Origin: UBA4572 sp049965515
GTDB taxonomy: Bacteria; Nitrospirota; Leptospirillia; Leptospirillales; Leptospirillaceae
Length of the DNA stretch: 11,141 nt
NCBI GenBank assembly: GCA_049965515.1
Contig: JBMFWG010000054.1
Coordinates: forward strand, 1-11,141
Reading direction: 5' to 3'
Position numbers and translations under genes: made by a program. The notes beneath the pieces are model-generated. The model searched no databases. It was given only the letters and a program-made list of their open reading frames with translations, and was not told the DNA's origin. Shown piece after piece: positions 1 through 6,073 of the stretch (position 1 is the first letter of the stretch; each line of letters opens with the position of its first letter).

Positions 1-58
1 CCTCAGCGGACGCTACGAGGACTTCTGGGAAAGGCGCGCTCTCAAGCAGGCGGCATGA
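1..58 (+). CDS. C-terminal end of an upstream protein (partial)
   Basis: Reading from base 2, the window opens in a frame that gives LSGRYEDFWERRALKQAA and then a TGA stop at 56-58. The codons mostly end in G or C, like the real genes in this window, and the peptide is charged and helix-like, as protein C-termini often are. The other two plus frames run into the AT-rich intergenic stretch before stopping, so they look less like the true end. Only 18 residues are visible. I do not recognise the family and give no function. The gene starts outside the window. Confidence 0.5.
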   Translation, partial: LSGRYEDFWERRALKQAA

Positions 59-143
59 CCCTAAAACAGGTATCAATTATGAACTTTATAGAATCTCACA
101 AATCTGACGTGCACCCTATTTGTGGGGAGAGAGACCGATCGGG

Positions 144-172
144 GCCCGAAAGGGACGGGCGAACTTTTTTTT
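144..172 (+). terminator. Possible Rho-independent terminator after the upstream gene
   Basis: GCCCG at 144-148 can pair with CGGGC at 156-160 across a 7-base loop. After four bases (gaac) comes a run of eight T residues at 165-172. The stem is only 5 bp and is not directly next to the T-run, so this is a weak but oriented candidate for ending transcription of the gene that stops at 58. The rest of 59-247 holds an AT-rich patch around 71-100 with no convincing paired -35/-10 boxes. Confidence 0.35.
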
Positions 173-247
173 CTGGAGAATGAGCCGAAAAGAAAGGTAG
201 GATAGAAGACGCGAGGGAGGGAACCCGGAACGAGGAGCGATTGGTCG

Positions 248-1900
248 ATGAAGGAGAGAGGCAGGATTCGAGGAAGTCTTGGGGGGATGGTTCTCCTGGC
301 GCTTGTGGCGGGAGGAGGGCTCTCTTCGGCGGGAGCGGACGATTCGGGGCCGATGGGTTTTCCCACGGGGACAGATCTTGGAGCGGCCGAGCAGGGAACG
401 GGAACAGGAGCGGGAGAGTCCCCCCGTCGTCCTCCCGGCAAGCCCATGATCCCCGACTGGGGACCGGGCTTCTGGGTCGAGGAGGGAGGCGGTCCCGAGC
501 GAAACCCCTTTTACTCCTGGCCTCCGCAAAGAAGGAGCCCCGAGAAGACCTCCAAAGAGGCTCCGGGAGGAGCCCCCGTCTCCCTTCCTCCCAAAAAGGA
601 AGGGACGAAGGCCTTTCCCTTTACCGACCGGATGCATCCTCCCCACGTCGCGTGGATTCGGGATTTTGGGCAATCCCCCCTCAATCGTCCGGAATTCCGC
701 TTCGCCCACCAGCCCATTGTTGTCAATGGCCGTCTCGTTCTGACATCGACCCGGGGCGAGGTCCTCTGCCTCGATGCGGTCACGGGGGTGACCCTCTGGC
801 GCAAAAGCCTCCCCGATGCCGTCCGGGCCGCGCCGGTCTCCGATGGAGAGACTCTCTACATCGCGACCGGATCGCCCTACATCACCGCCCCCCACATGAT
901 GGGCTACGCCCAGACCCGGACGATCCTCCGGGGAACCGGGACCGAGCATCTCTATGCGCTCTCCCTCGCCACCGGAAAGCTTGTCTGGCAGGCCCCCCTC
1001 CCGGGGCCGGCCCTGGGGAGCCCGGTTCTTGCCGGCAAGACGCTGTGGGTCGCCACAGGCCAAGGATGGCTCGCCGGATATTCGACCGAGAAGGAGGGCC
1101 CTGTCGGGAAGGTCCGGTTGCTGGCCTCCCCCGGATGGTCGGCCCCTCTGGCCCTTCATCACTGGCTCTGGATCTCGCTTGAAGGTCCGCAGAAGCTCGC
1201 CGCCCTTTGGCCTGACAAGGGGCGGACGGTCTGGTCCCTTTCCTCGCCGAAGGCGGAACGGCTGGTCCTTTTTTCGCCCACCCCCTCCTTCGGCGCCATG
1301 AGGCTCCTGACCCGGAGGGTCTCCGTTCACGAGGGGCAGGTGGCGGAGAAGCTCACGATCCTGTCGGCGGTCTCCGGCCATATCTTCTCCGAGGTCCCCT
1401 TTACCCCGTTTGCCTCTTCATCCACAATAAAAATGGCGGGGGAGGCCTACCCTCCGGGGGCCCGGGTCTTCGAGGGGCTGGCGACCGTCACCGTGGCTGG
1501 TCAGACGGCGGTGGTGGCTTCGGCTCTCTCCCGGGAGCTTCTGGCGGCGGATATCCCCTCGGGCCATCTCTTCTGGAAGCTCCCCCTGGGAGGAGAGCCC
1601 TCCGGGGCGGTGACGGTGGCCGGGTTTTTGTGCGTCCTGCCGGAGACCGGCCATGTGGTCCTTGTGGATCTGGCGACCGGGAAACTGCTGGGCCAGGTCG
1701 ATGTGAAGGAGGTGCCGGCTCCGGGACCGGCGCCCATTGTGGGGACAACTCTCTATCTGGCGGGAAAGGACGGAACGGTCCGGGCGGTGTCTCTTGACGC
1801 CTACCGGGCAACAATCTATCCCTCTGTCTCGCCCCCCTCCCCTCTGGCTTCCCCCCGTCCCCGTTCTTCGCGGGCCGGGCTCCCGCAGGAGAACCTTTGA
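248..1900 (+). CDS. Exported PQQ-type beta-propeller repeat protein
   Basis: A 550-residue protein that probably acts outside the cytoplasm. Residues 1-30 form a signal peptide: a basic start (KERGRIR), a hydrophobic stretch GGMVLLALVAGGGL, and an AGA|DD cleavage site. Residues 31-115 are a Pro/Gly-rich, low-complexity linker. From about 145 to 520 there are PQQ/BamB-like blades, with repeats such as GEVLCLDAVTGVTLW (170-184), LYALSLATGKLVW (235-247), LLAADIPSGHLFW (431-443), VVLVDLATGKLLG (470-482) and LYLAGKDGTVRAVSLD (502-517). Known proteins of this fold are either scaffolds (BamB) or quinoprotein dehydrogenases. I see no clear PQQ-binding active site, so a scaffold or binding role is more likely. 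The ATG at 248 has a GAGGAG Shine-Dalgarno at 232-237. The C-terminus (about 521-550) is Pro/Ser-rich. It is the first gene of a cluster, and its TGA overlaps the ribosome site of the next gene. Confidence 0.8.
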   Translation: MKERGRIRGSLGGMVLLALVAGGGLSSAGADDSGPMGFPTGTDLGAAEQGTGTGAGESPRRPPGKPMIPDWGPGFWVEEGGGPERNPFYSWPPQRRSPEKTSKEAPGGAPVSLPPKKEGTKAFPFTDRMHPPHVAWIRDFGQSPLNRPEFRFAHQPIVVNGRLVLTSTRGEVLCLDAVTGVTLWRKSLPDAVRAAPVSDGETLYIATGSPYITAPHMMGYAQTRTILRGTGTEHLYALSLATGKLVWQAPLPGPALGSPVLAGKTLWVATGQGWLAGYSTEKEGPVGKVRLLASPGWSAPLALHHWLWISLEGPQKLAALWPDKGRTVWSLSSPKAERLVLFSPTPSFGAMRLLTRRVSVHEGQVAEKLTILSAVSGHIFSEVPFTPFASSSTIKMAGEAYPPGARVFEGLATVTVAGQTAVVASALSRELLAADIPSGHLFWKLPLGGEPSGAVTVAGFLCVLPETGHVVLVDLATGKLLGQVDVKEVPAPGPAPIVGTTLYLAGKDGTVRAVSLDAYRATIYPSVSPPSPLASPRPRSSRAGLPQENL

Positions 1901-1913
1901 AGGAGTCGGCTTC

Positions 1914-2639
1914 ATGAACGATGGATCCCCCGCTGATCTTGTGCACGACCTGACCTTTTCCAACTATCGGAAGGAGACCTTTACTCTTCCGGTTTCCGTC
2001 TATCGCGAATCCATGGAGGCGCTCTCAAAGATCGCCAATCGAGTGGTCGAGGAGGGAGGCCGTGTGGAGGAGTCCTCTGCCCGGGAGATGGTGCGGGAGG
2101 TCTACCGCATTGTGGACCGGGTGGGAAAGAGCGTCGAGAGCTTCATGTCCTGCCGCGCCTCCTGTGCGGCCTGCTGTCGGATGATGGTCGGGGTCACCCG
2201 GGGGGAGGGAGAGATCCTCCGCGAGCGCTTCCGAAGCGAAGCGGCCGGACCCCGGAAAGATCGCTGGCTCCCCCTCCTGGCCGCCCGTTCGGAGGATCTC
2301 CATGCCGTCTCCCGGTTGGCCCCCATGGTTGACCCGGAGCATCCACTGTCAAGCCTTGAGGACATGCTGGCTACCTGCGAAGCTTACGAGGAGCTGTCGG
2401 TGACCTGCCCTTTTCTGGGGGAGGACCGTCTCTGCCAGATTTATGAGGAGCGGCCCCTCATGTGCCGGATCTGCTGGACTCTGACCGACCCCCGGGACTG
2501 TGACCCCGGTGAGGGCCCTCCGGTGAAGTTCCGAAACGGGGTTTTCTTCCGGGCCTTCGAGCTGGTCGAGATGATCTCCCGGGCCGGATTCGGGGACGGA
2601 CGACGCCGGCCCATTCCCCTGTGGCTGACAGAAGAGTGA
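1914..2639 (+). CDS. YkgJ-family cysteine-cluster (putative Zn/Fe-binding) protein
   Basis: A 241-residue cytoplasmic protein. Its core carries the CxxxCxxCC signature of the YkgJ family at C80, C84, C87 and C88. A second group follows at C165 (TCPFL), C174 (LCQIYEERP), C184 and C187 (MCRICW), with extra cysteines at C155 and C196. The family is annotated as zinc- or iron-chelating, but the biochemical role of most members is unknown. An N-terminal segment of about 79 residues, mostly predicted helix and rich in Glu/Arg, comes before the cluster and is longer than in minimal YkgJ proteins. The ATG at 1914 is chosen because AAGGAG at 1900-1905 lies 8 bases upstream. The frame is open back to 1737, but that stretch lies inside the propeller gene. 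The stop TGA overlaps the GTG start of the PAP2 gene. Confidence 0.8.
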   Translation: MNDGSPADLVHDLTFSNYRKETFTLPVSVYRESMEALSKIANRVVEEGGRVEESSAREMVREVYRIVDRVGKSVESFMSCRASCAACCRMMVGVTRGEGEILRERFRSEAAGPRKDRWLPLLAARSEDLHAVSRLAPMVDPEHPLSSLEDMLATCEAYEELSVTCPFLGEDRLCQIYEERPLMCRICWTLTDPRDCDPGEGPPVKFRNGVFFRAFELVEMISRAGFGDGRRRPIPLWLTEE

Positions 2640-3298
2640 TCCGGGAGGGACTCGGGAAAAGACTCCTCCTCTCGGGAGTTGCCCTGCTGGGGTTTGGGGG
2701 GATTCTCTGGCTTCTCCTTCATCGGCAGACGGCCCCCTTCGATCTTTTTGTCTCCCGGCTTTTCTCTGGCCTTCCCTCCTCGGTCGATCTCTTTTTCTCG
2801 ATTCTTTGCCGCACGGGAAATGCGGAGGTCGAGCTTCCCCTTCTTCTCTTTGCGGCGATTCATCTCACCCGGAGGAGTCCCTCAGGGGGGGACGGGGCGC
2901 GGGACCGTTTCTTCCTGATCCTCTGGTTTGCCGTGCTGGTTTTGGGGACGCTGCTCGAACATCTCCTCAAGGGCTCCCTTCCCGCCTTTCATCCCGGCCG
3001 GGAGTTCGATCACGACCCTTTGTCGGGGTGGGAGGTCTTCTTCCCGCTCCACATCCATGTCCACGCCTCCTTCCCTTCGGGCCATACCTTCCGTGCCCTG
3101 ATGATCGTGCTCTTTATCCGGAAGTTTTTTCCCCGCCATCTTCGGATCTCCCTTTTGTGGGCCGGCGGCATCATGGTGGGAGTGATCGTTTTGGGCTGGC
3201 ATTTCACCAGCGATGTCATCGGCTCCTCTCTTCTGGTCCTGGCTTTCTCCCCCTGGTTTCTCTCTCCTCTCCGTCCTCTCCGCAATATAGATCAGTAA
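2636..3298 (+). CDS. PAP2-superfamily membrane phosphatase
   Basis: A 220-residue membrane protein, probably hydrolysing a phosphate monoester or pyrophosphate on a lipid or lipid-like substrate at the outer face of the inner membrane. Hydrophobic segments lie near 10-28, 66-76, 92-110, 153-163, 171-187 and 194-209. PAP2 motifs are present in order: K112 with HP at 119-120 (motif 1), the catalytic PSGH at 147-150 (motif 2), and GWHFTSD at 187-193, with H189 and D193 (motif 3). Motif 1 is unusual because the family's Arg before Pro is replaced by His. The start is uncertain. GTG at 2636 gives a GTGA overlap with the upstream stop and suggests translational coupling. GTG at 2621, in the same frame, would add five residues. 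Neither has a strong Shine-Dalgarno. The substrate (undecaprenyl pyrophosphate, phosphatidic acid or other) cannot be told from sequence. Confidence 0.8.
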   Translation: MIREGLGKRLLLSGVALLGFGGILWLLLHRQTAPFDLFVSRLFSGLPSSVDLFFSILCRTGNAEVELPLLLFAAIHLTRRSPSGGDGARDRFFLILWFAVLVLGTLLEHLLKGSLPAFHPGREFDHDPLSGWEVFFPLHIHVHASFPSGHTFRALMIVLFIRKFFPRHLRISLLWAGGIMVGVIVLGWHFTSDVIGSSLLVLAFSPWFLSPLRPLRNIDQ

Positions 3299-3368
3299 AA
3301 ATTAATCTAATAAGTAATTTATTCTTTATGTGATTGTCTCTTCCCAACACTCTCGAGATCCGCTATGC

Positions 3369-3398
3369 TTGACGGCCGGAAGTTTTGGAGAGAATACA
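3369..3398 (+). promoter_or_regulatory. Possible sigma70-like promoter for radC
   Basis: TTGACG (3369-3374, 5 of 6 consensus bases) is followed 18 bases later by AATACA (3393-3398, 3 of 6). It lies just upstream of the radC Shine-Dalgarno. The -10 is weak. The 122 bases between the PAP2 stop and radC are otherwise AT-rich (3295-3335) with no strong terminator hairpin that I can see. Confidence 0.3.
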
Positions 3399-3420
3399 CG
3401 ACGTCAGCAGGAGGACGATG

Positions 3421-4119
3421 ATGGCGGATGGGACCCCTCGGGTCTCGGAGTGGCCCCCTTATGAACGGCCCCGGGAAAAGCTGGTGTCCCTGGGGGCCAA
3501 AAGTCTTAATGATTCAGAGCTCCTGGCCATTCTTCTCCGGACCGGAAACCACAACGAATCGGCCGTAGCGTTAGGACAGAGGCTTTTGGCCACCTTCGGG
3601 GGCCTCCCAGGCCTCTCCCGTGCGCTGGTGGCAGAGCTTTCCCGGGTCAAGGGGGTGGGGCTTGCCAAGGGGGCGCAGATCCTTGCGGCCCTGGAGCTTG
3701 GTCGGCGACTGTCTGAGAGGTCGCTCGTGCCGGGGGAGAGCATCCGTTCGGGGGAGAGCGTCTACCGGCTTCTGGGTCCCCGGCTTCGGGAAGAGAGGAA
3801 GGAGAGCTTCTGGGTTCTTTTGCTTGACACCAAGCACCGTCTCAGACGGCTGGAGAAGATTTCAGAGGGGACTCTGGCCATGACGCCCGTCCATCCCCGG
3901 GAGGCCTTTTCGCCGGCGGTCCGGGAATCGGCCTCTGCGGTGATCTTTGTCCATAACCACCCATCGGGGGATCCGGAGCCATCTTCTGAAGACTGGTCTC
4001 TGACCACCCGGCTCGTGGAGTGCGGCACTCTTCTGGGCATTCGGGTCCTGGACCATATTGTGATCGGAGACCATGCCTATGTGAGTCTCAGGGAGCGGGG
4101 GGCCCCGATGGGAGGCTAG
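3421..4119 (+). CDS. radC: RadC-family JAB1/MPN metalloprotease-fold protein
   Basis: A 232-residue protein of normal length for RadC (YeeS/RadC, UPF0758). The N-terminal part (about 12-100) matches the family's helix-hairpin-helix region: RPREKLVSLGAKSLNDSELL, then LSRVKGVGLAKGAQILAALELGRR. The C-terminal domain carries the JAMM zinc motif: H178 and H180 in FVHNHPSGDP, then S188 and D191, fitting HxHx7SxxD. Despite the name, a role in radiation repair is not established for the family and its true substrate is unknown. Two in-frame ATGs stand together at 3418 and 3421. The second is chosen because AGGAGG (3409-3414) lies 6 bases before it. A TTG at 3385 would add twelve residues but lies upstream of that Shine-Dalgarno. 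The last 32 bases overlap the convergent arsB gene. Confidence 0.93.
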   Translation: MADGTPRVSEWPPYERPREKLVSLGAKSLNDSELLAILLRTGNHNESAVALGQRLLATFGGLPGLSRALVAELSRVKGVGLAKGAQILAALELGRRLSERSLVPGESIRSGESVYRLLGPRLREERKESFWVLLLDTKHRLRRLEKISEGTLAMTPVHPREAFSPAVRESASAVIFVHNHPSGDPEPSSEDWSLTTRLVECGTLLGIRVLDHIVIGDHAYVSLRERGAPMGG

Positions 4120-5428
4120 GAAGGGGTAAAAGCCCCAATATGCCCGCCAGGGCGAGAAGGGCGGCGAGAAGAATGGGAGGGGTGAGCAAAAAGCCCGTGC
4201 GGATATAGGGGCCCCAGCCGATCTTCTCGCCCTTTTTTTCCAGGACGTGGAGCCAGAGGAGGGTGGCAAGGCTCCCGATGGGGGTGAGCTTGGGACCGAG
4301 GTCGCACCCGACGATGTTGGCATAGATCATCGCTTGCCGGGCAGGCTCGGTGAGGTGGACCGCCTGATGGATGGCAAGCGTTCCCACGAGAACGGCCGGG
4401 AGGTTGTTCATGACGGAGGAGAGAAAGGCCGCAAGAAATCCCATCCCCACCGAGGAGGCCGCCACCCCGTATGAGCCGAGGGTGTCGAGGAGGCGGGCCA
4501 AATGATCGGTCAGGCCGGCGTTTTTGAGCCCGTAGACGACGAGGTACATCGAAAGGGAGAAGAGGACGATCTGCCAGGGGGCCTCCCGGAGGACTTTGGT
4601 GACGTCAATGGGAGAGGGCTCTCCCGGGACAGGACGACGGGCGGCGAGAAGCAGAAGAAGCCCCGCGGCCACCGACATGATGAGGAAGGCCGGAAGGTGG
4701 AGTCGGGCGGTGGCGAAGTAGGCCAGCAGAACTCCCACGAGGACGGGGAGCCCCGCCCGGAAGACCACGGGATGCCGGATAACACTTTGGGGGTCGGGGA
4801 GCTCTTCGGTGCGGGGATGCACGGTAAGGTGGCGGCCAAAGAGGACCCAGAGGGCCAGGGTTGTCGTCAGGATGGAGACGAGGTCCACCGGGACCATGAC
4901 GGCGGCGTAGCGGTCGAAGGGGAGATGGAAATACCGGGCGACGATGATATTGACGAGGTTTGAGATCATGAAAGGGAGGCTGGCGGTGTCGGCGATGAAT
5001 CCCGTGGCGATGATGAAGGCCAGGGCCCCGTGGCGGGAAATCTTCATGCGGAGAAGAAGGGCCAGAACGATGGGAGTGAGGAGAAGTGCCGCCCCGTCGT
5101 TGGCAAAGACCGCCGAGATGGCCGCGCCCAGGAGAATGATGAAAAAAAAGAGCTTCTTCCCGGAGCCCTTCGCCGCCCGTGTGATGACCAGGGCCGCATG
5201 GTGGAAAAATCCCGCCTCGTCTAGAAGGAGCGAGATGACGATCAGGGCCACGAAGGTGAGAGTGGCATCCCATACGATGTGCCAGACCCGCGGGACATCC
5301 TCGATCCGGATCGTTCCGGTGGCGAGAGCCGCCAGGGCTCCGGCGGTGGAGCTCCAGCCGATGCCGAGCCCCTTGGGTTGCCAGATGACGAGAACAAGGG
5401 TTGCGAGAAAGATCAGAAGGGCGAGCAG
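4088..5428 (-). CDS. arsB: Arsenite efflux pump ArsB (apparent CTG start)
   Basis: An inner-membrane arsenite/antimonite exporter, about 446 residues if started at CTG 5428-5426, close to the roughly 430 of the family. The whole length matches ArsB: IWQPKGLGIGW near the N-terminus, ISLLLDEAGFF, then FANDGAALLLTPI, GFIADTASLP, VMVPVD, APWQIVLFSL, MYLVVYGLKNAGLT, SSVMNNLPAVLVG, and GCDLGPKLTPIGSLATLLWLHVL. About ten hydrophobic segments are visible. No in-frame ATG, GTG or TTG occurs between the upstream TAG (5477-5479) and GTG 5251. A start at that GTG would remove about 59 conserved residues, including the first membrane span. GGGAGA (5435-5440, minus strand) lies 6 bases before the CTG, and a promoter ends about 45 bases upstream. 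A one-base sequencing error or frameshift is the alternative. The C-terminal tail (LPLPSLPSGPPAP) is an extension that reads into the end of radC. Confidence 0.92.
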   Translation of the reverse strand: MLALLIFLATLVLVIWQPKGLGIGWSSTAGALAALATGTIRIEDVPRVWHIVWDATLTFVALIVISLLLDEAGFFHHAALVITRAAKGSGKKLFFFIILLGAAISAVFANDGAALLLTPIVLALLLRMKISRHGALAFIIATGFIADTASLPFMISNLVNIIVARYFHLPFDRYAAVMVPVDLVSILTTTLALWVLFGRHLTVHPRTEELPDPQSVIRHPVVFRAGLPVLVGVLLAYFATARLHLPAFLIMSVAAGLLLLLAARRPVPGEPSPIDVTKVLREAPWQIVLFSLSMYLVVYGLKNAGLTDHLARLLDTLGSYGVAASSVGMGFLAAFLSSVMNNLPAVLVGTLAIHQAVHLTEPARQAMIYANIVGCDLGPKLTPIGSLATLLWLHVLEKKGEKIGWGPYIRTGFLLTPPILLAALLALAGILGLLPLPSLPSGPPAP

Positions 5429-5478
5429 GTCAGGTCTCCCGGAAGGTCGATAGGATTGAGGACTTGGGGAACATGTCT

Positions 5479-5507
5479 ATTGTAGCGAAGTTGAAAAAAG
5501 TTTGCAA
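5479..5507 (-). promoter_or_regulatory. sigma70-like promoter for arsB
   Basis: On the minus strand, TTGCAA (5507-5502) is separated by exactly 17 bases from TACAAT (5484-5479). The -10 matches 5 of 6 and the -35 4 of 6 consensus bases. The predicted transcript start is near 5472, leaving a leader of about 45 bases before the CTG start of arsB. The -35 box is inside the TTTGCAAA palindrome and the larger dyad, so a bound repressor would block it. Confidence 0.6.
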
Positions 5508-5518
5508 AGTTATTGAAC
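5490..5518. promoter_or_regulatory. Candidate ArsR operator (imperfect dyad)
   Basis: GTTGAAAAA (5490-5498) and TTATTGAAC (5510-5518) are inverted copies matching at 7 of 9 positions. They flank the 8-bp palindrome TTTGCAAA (5501-5508). ArsR-family repressors bind AT-rich imperfect dyads over promoters, and this one covers the arsB -35 box in the gap between divergent arsB and arsR. The assignment comes from position and symmetry. No binding data exist here. Confidence 0.4.
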
Positions 5519-5593
5519 TGTTGTAGTGTTACCTCCCTAGACGTCCGGATAAAAAGAAGGAAGGAGGGGAAGACGGGGAACGGGGGTGCGACT

Positions 5594-5621
5594 TTTTCAT
5601 GGAGGCGAGAGCTGTTACAAT
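5594..5621 (+). promoter_or_regulatory. Possible extended -10 promoter for arsR
   Basis: TTTTCA (5594-5599) lies 16 bases before TACAAT (5616-5621), which is preceded by TG at 5613-5614, giving an extended -10 (TGTTACAAT). The transcript would begin near 5628, about 49 bases before the arsR GTG. The -35 is weak. This promoter is about 75 bases from the dyad, so repression of arsR from that dyad would be less direct than repression of arsB. Confidence 0.4.
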
Positions 5622-5676
5622 ATCAAGACAAGGATGTTGGTCCGTGTCTTTGGCGGGGTGAGAGAGGAGGAGATCT

Positions 5677-6066
5677 GTGGTCCGGGTCAGAAGAGAGGGG
5701 GACTCTCCCCTGTCGGTATCGAAAGGGAAGGGGCTGAAGGATCCGAGGGAGCCCTCCGTCCTTCGCTCGCTGGAGGCCCTCTCCTCGGAGGTTCGCCTCC
5801 GGATCTTTCGTCTTCTTGTCTCCTATGAGCCGGAGGGGCTCGTGGCCGGAAAAATCTCTTCGATCCTTGATGTCTCCCCCACCAACCTCTCCTTCCACCT
5901 CAAGGCCATGGCCCATGCGGGCCTGGTGGAGGGAACCTCCATGGGGCGCTTCGTTCGCTACAGGGCCCGGATCCGCACCATGGAAGAAGTGATCGACTAC
6001 CTCACGGAAAACTGCTGCCAGGCCCAGGGAGGCAAAGGCTGCCCCCCGCCCTCCTCCTGCGAGTGA
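5677..6066 (+). CDS. arsR: ArsR-family arsenite-responsive repressor
   Basis: A 129-residue winged-helix repressor. The ArsR fold spans about 28-108: LEALSSEVRLRIFRLL, then the recognition helix region SPTNLSFHLKAMAHAGLV (67-84) and the wing GTSMGRFVRYRA. It lacks the CxC metal site found in the helix of the plasmid/E. coli type (ELCVCDL). Instead it has C113 and C114 in LTENCC, C122 and C128 near the C-terminus. This resembles the C-terminal Cys-Cys...Cys arsenite site described for Acidithiobacillus ferrooxidans ArsR, though the third cysteine is spaced differently. GTG 5677 is chosen because AGGAGG (5665-5670) lies 6 bases upstream. The gene is divergent from arsB, which it most likely controls. 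Its 3' end faces pgi with a 7-bp gap. Confidence 0.9.
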   Translation: MVRVRREGDSPLSVSKGKGLKDPREPSVLRSLEALSSEVRLRIFRLLVSYEPEGLVAGKISSILDVSPTNLSFHLKAMAHAGLVEGTSMGRFVRYRARIRTMEEVIDYLTENCCQAQGGKGCPPPSSCE

Positions 6067-6073
6067 CGCTCAC

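Noticed and set aside
71..100. AT-rich patch with TATAGA as a promoter for the propeller gene
   Set aside because: No -35-like hexamer lies 16-18 bases upstream of TATAGA on the plus strand, and the candidate terminator follows it, so I do not call it.
116..1381. A 421-codon minus-strand open frame opposite the propeller gene
   Set aside because: Low-complexity Arg/Gly/Pro translation with no recognisable domain. The plus-strand propeller repeats explain the region.
4502..4963. Plus-strand open frame rich in Glu, Asp and Gly
   Set aside because: It lies entirely inside arsB, whose conserved motifs occupy the other strand. The acidic composition is the complement of hydrophobic membrane codons.
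5249..5251. GTG as the arsB start
   Set aside because: It would drop about 59 residues that match ArsB, including the first membrane segment, and leave a 220-base leader after a good promoter.
6064..6073. GTGACGCTCAC as a terminator between arsR and pgi
   Set aside because: The stem is only 4 bp with a 3-base loop and has no T-run on either strand.
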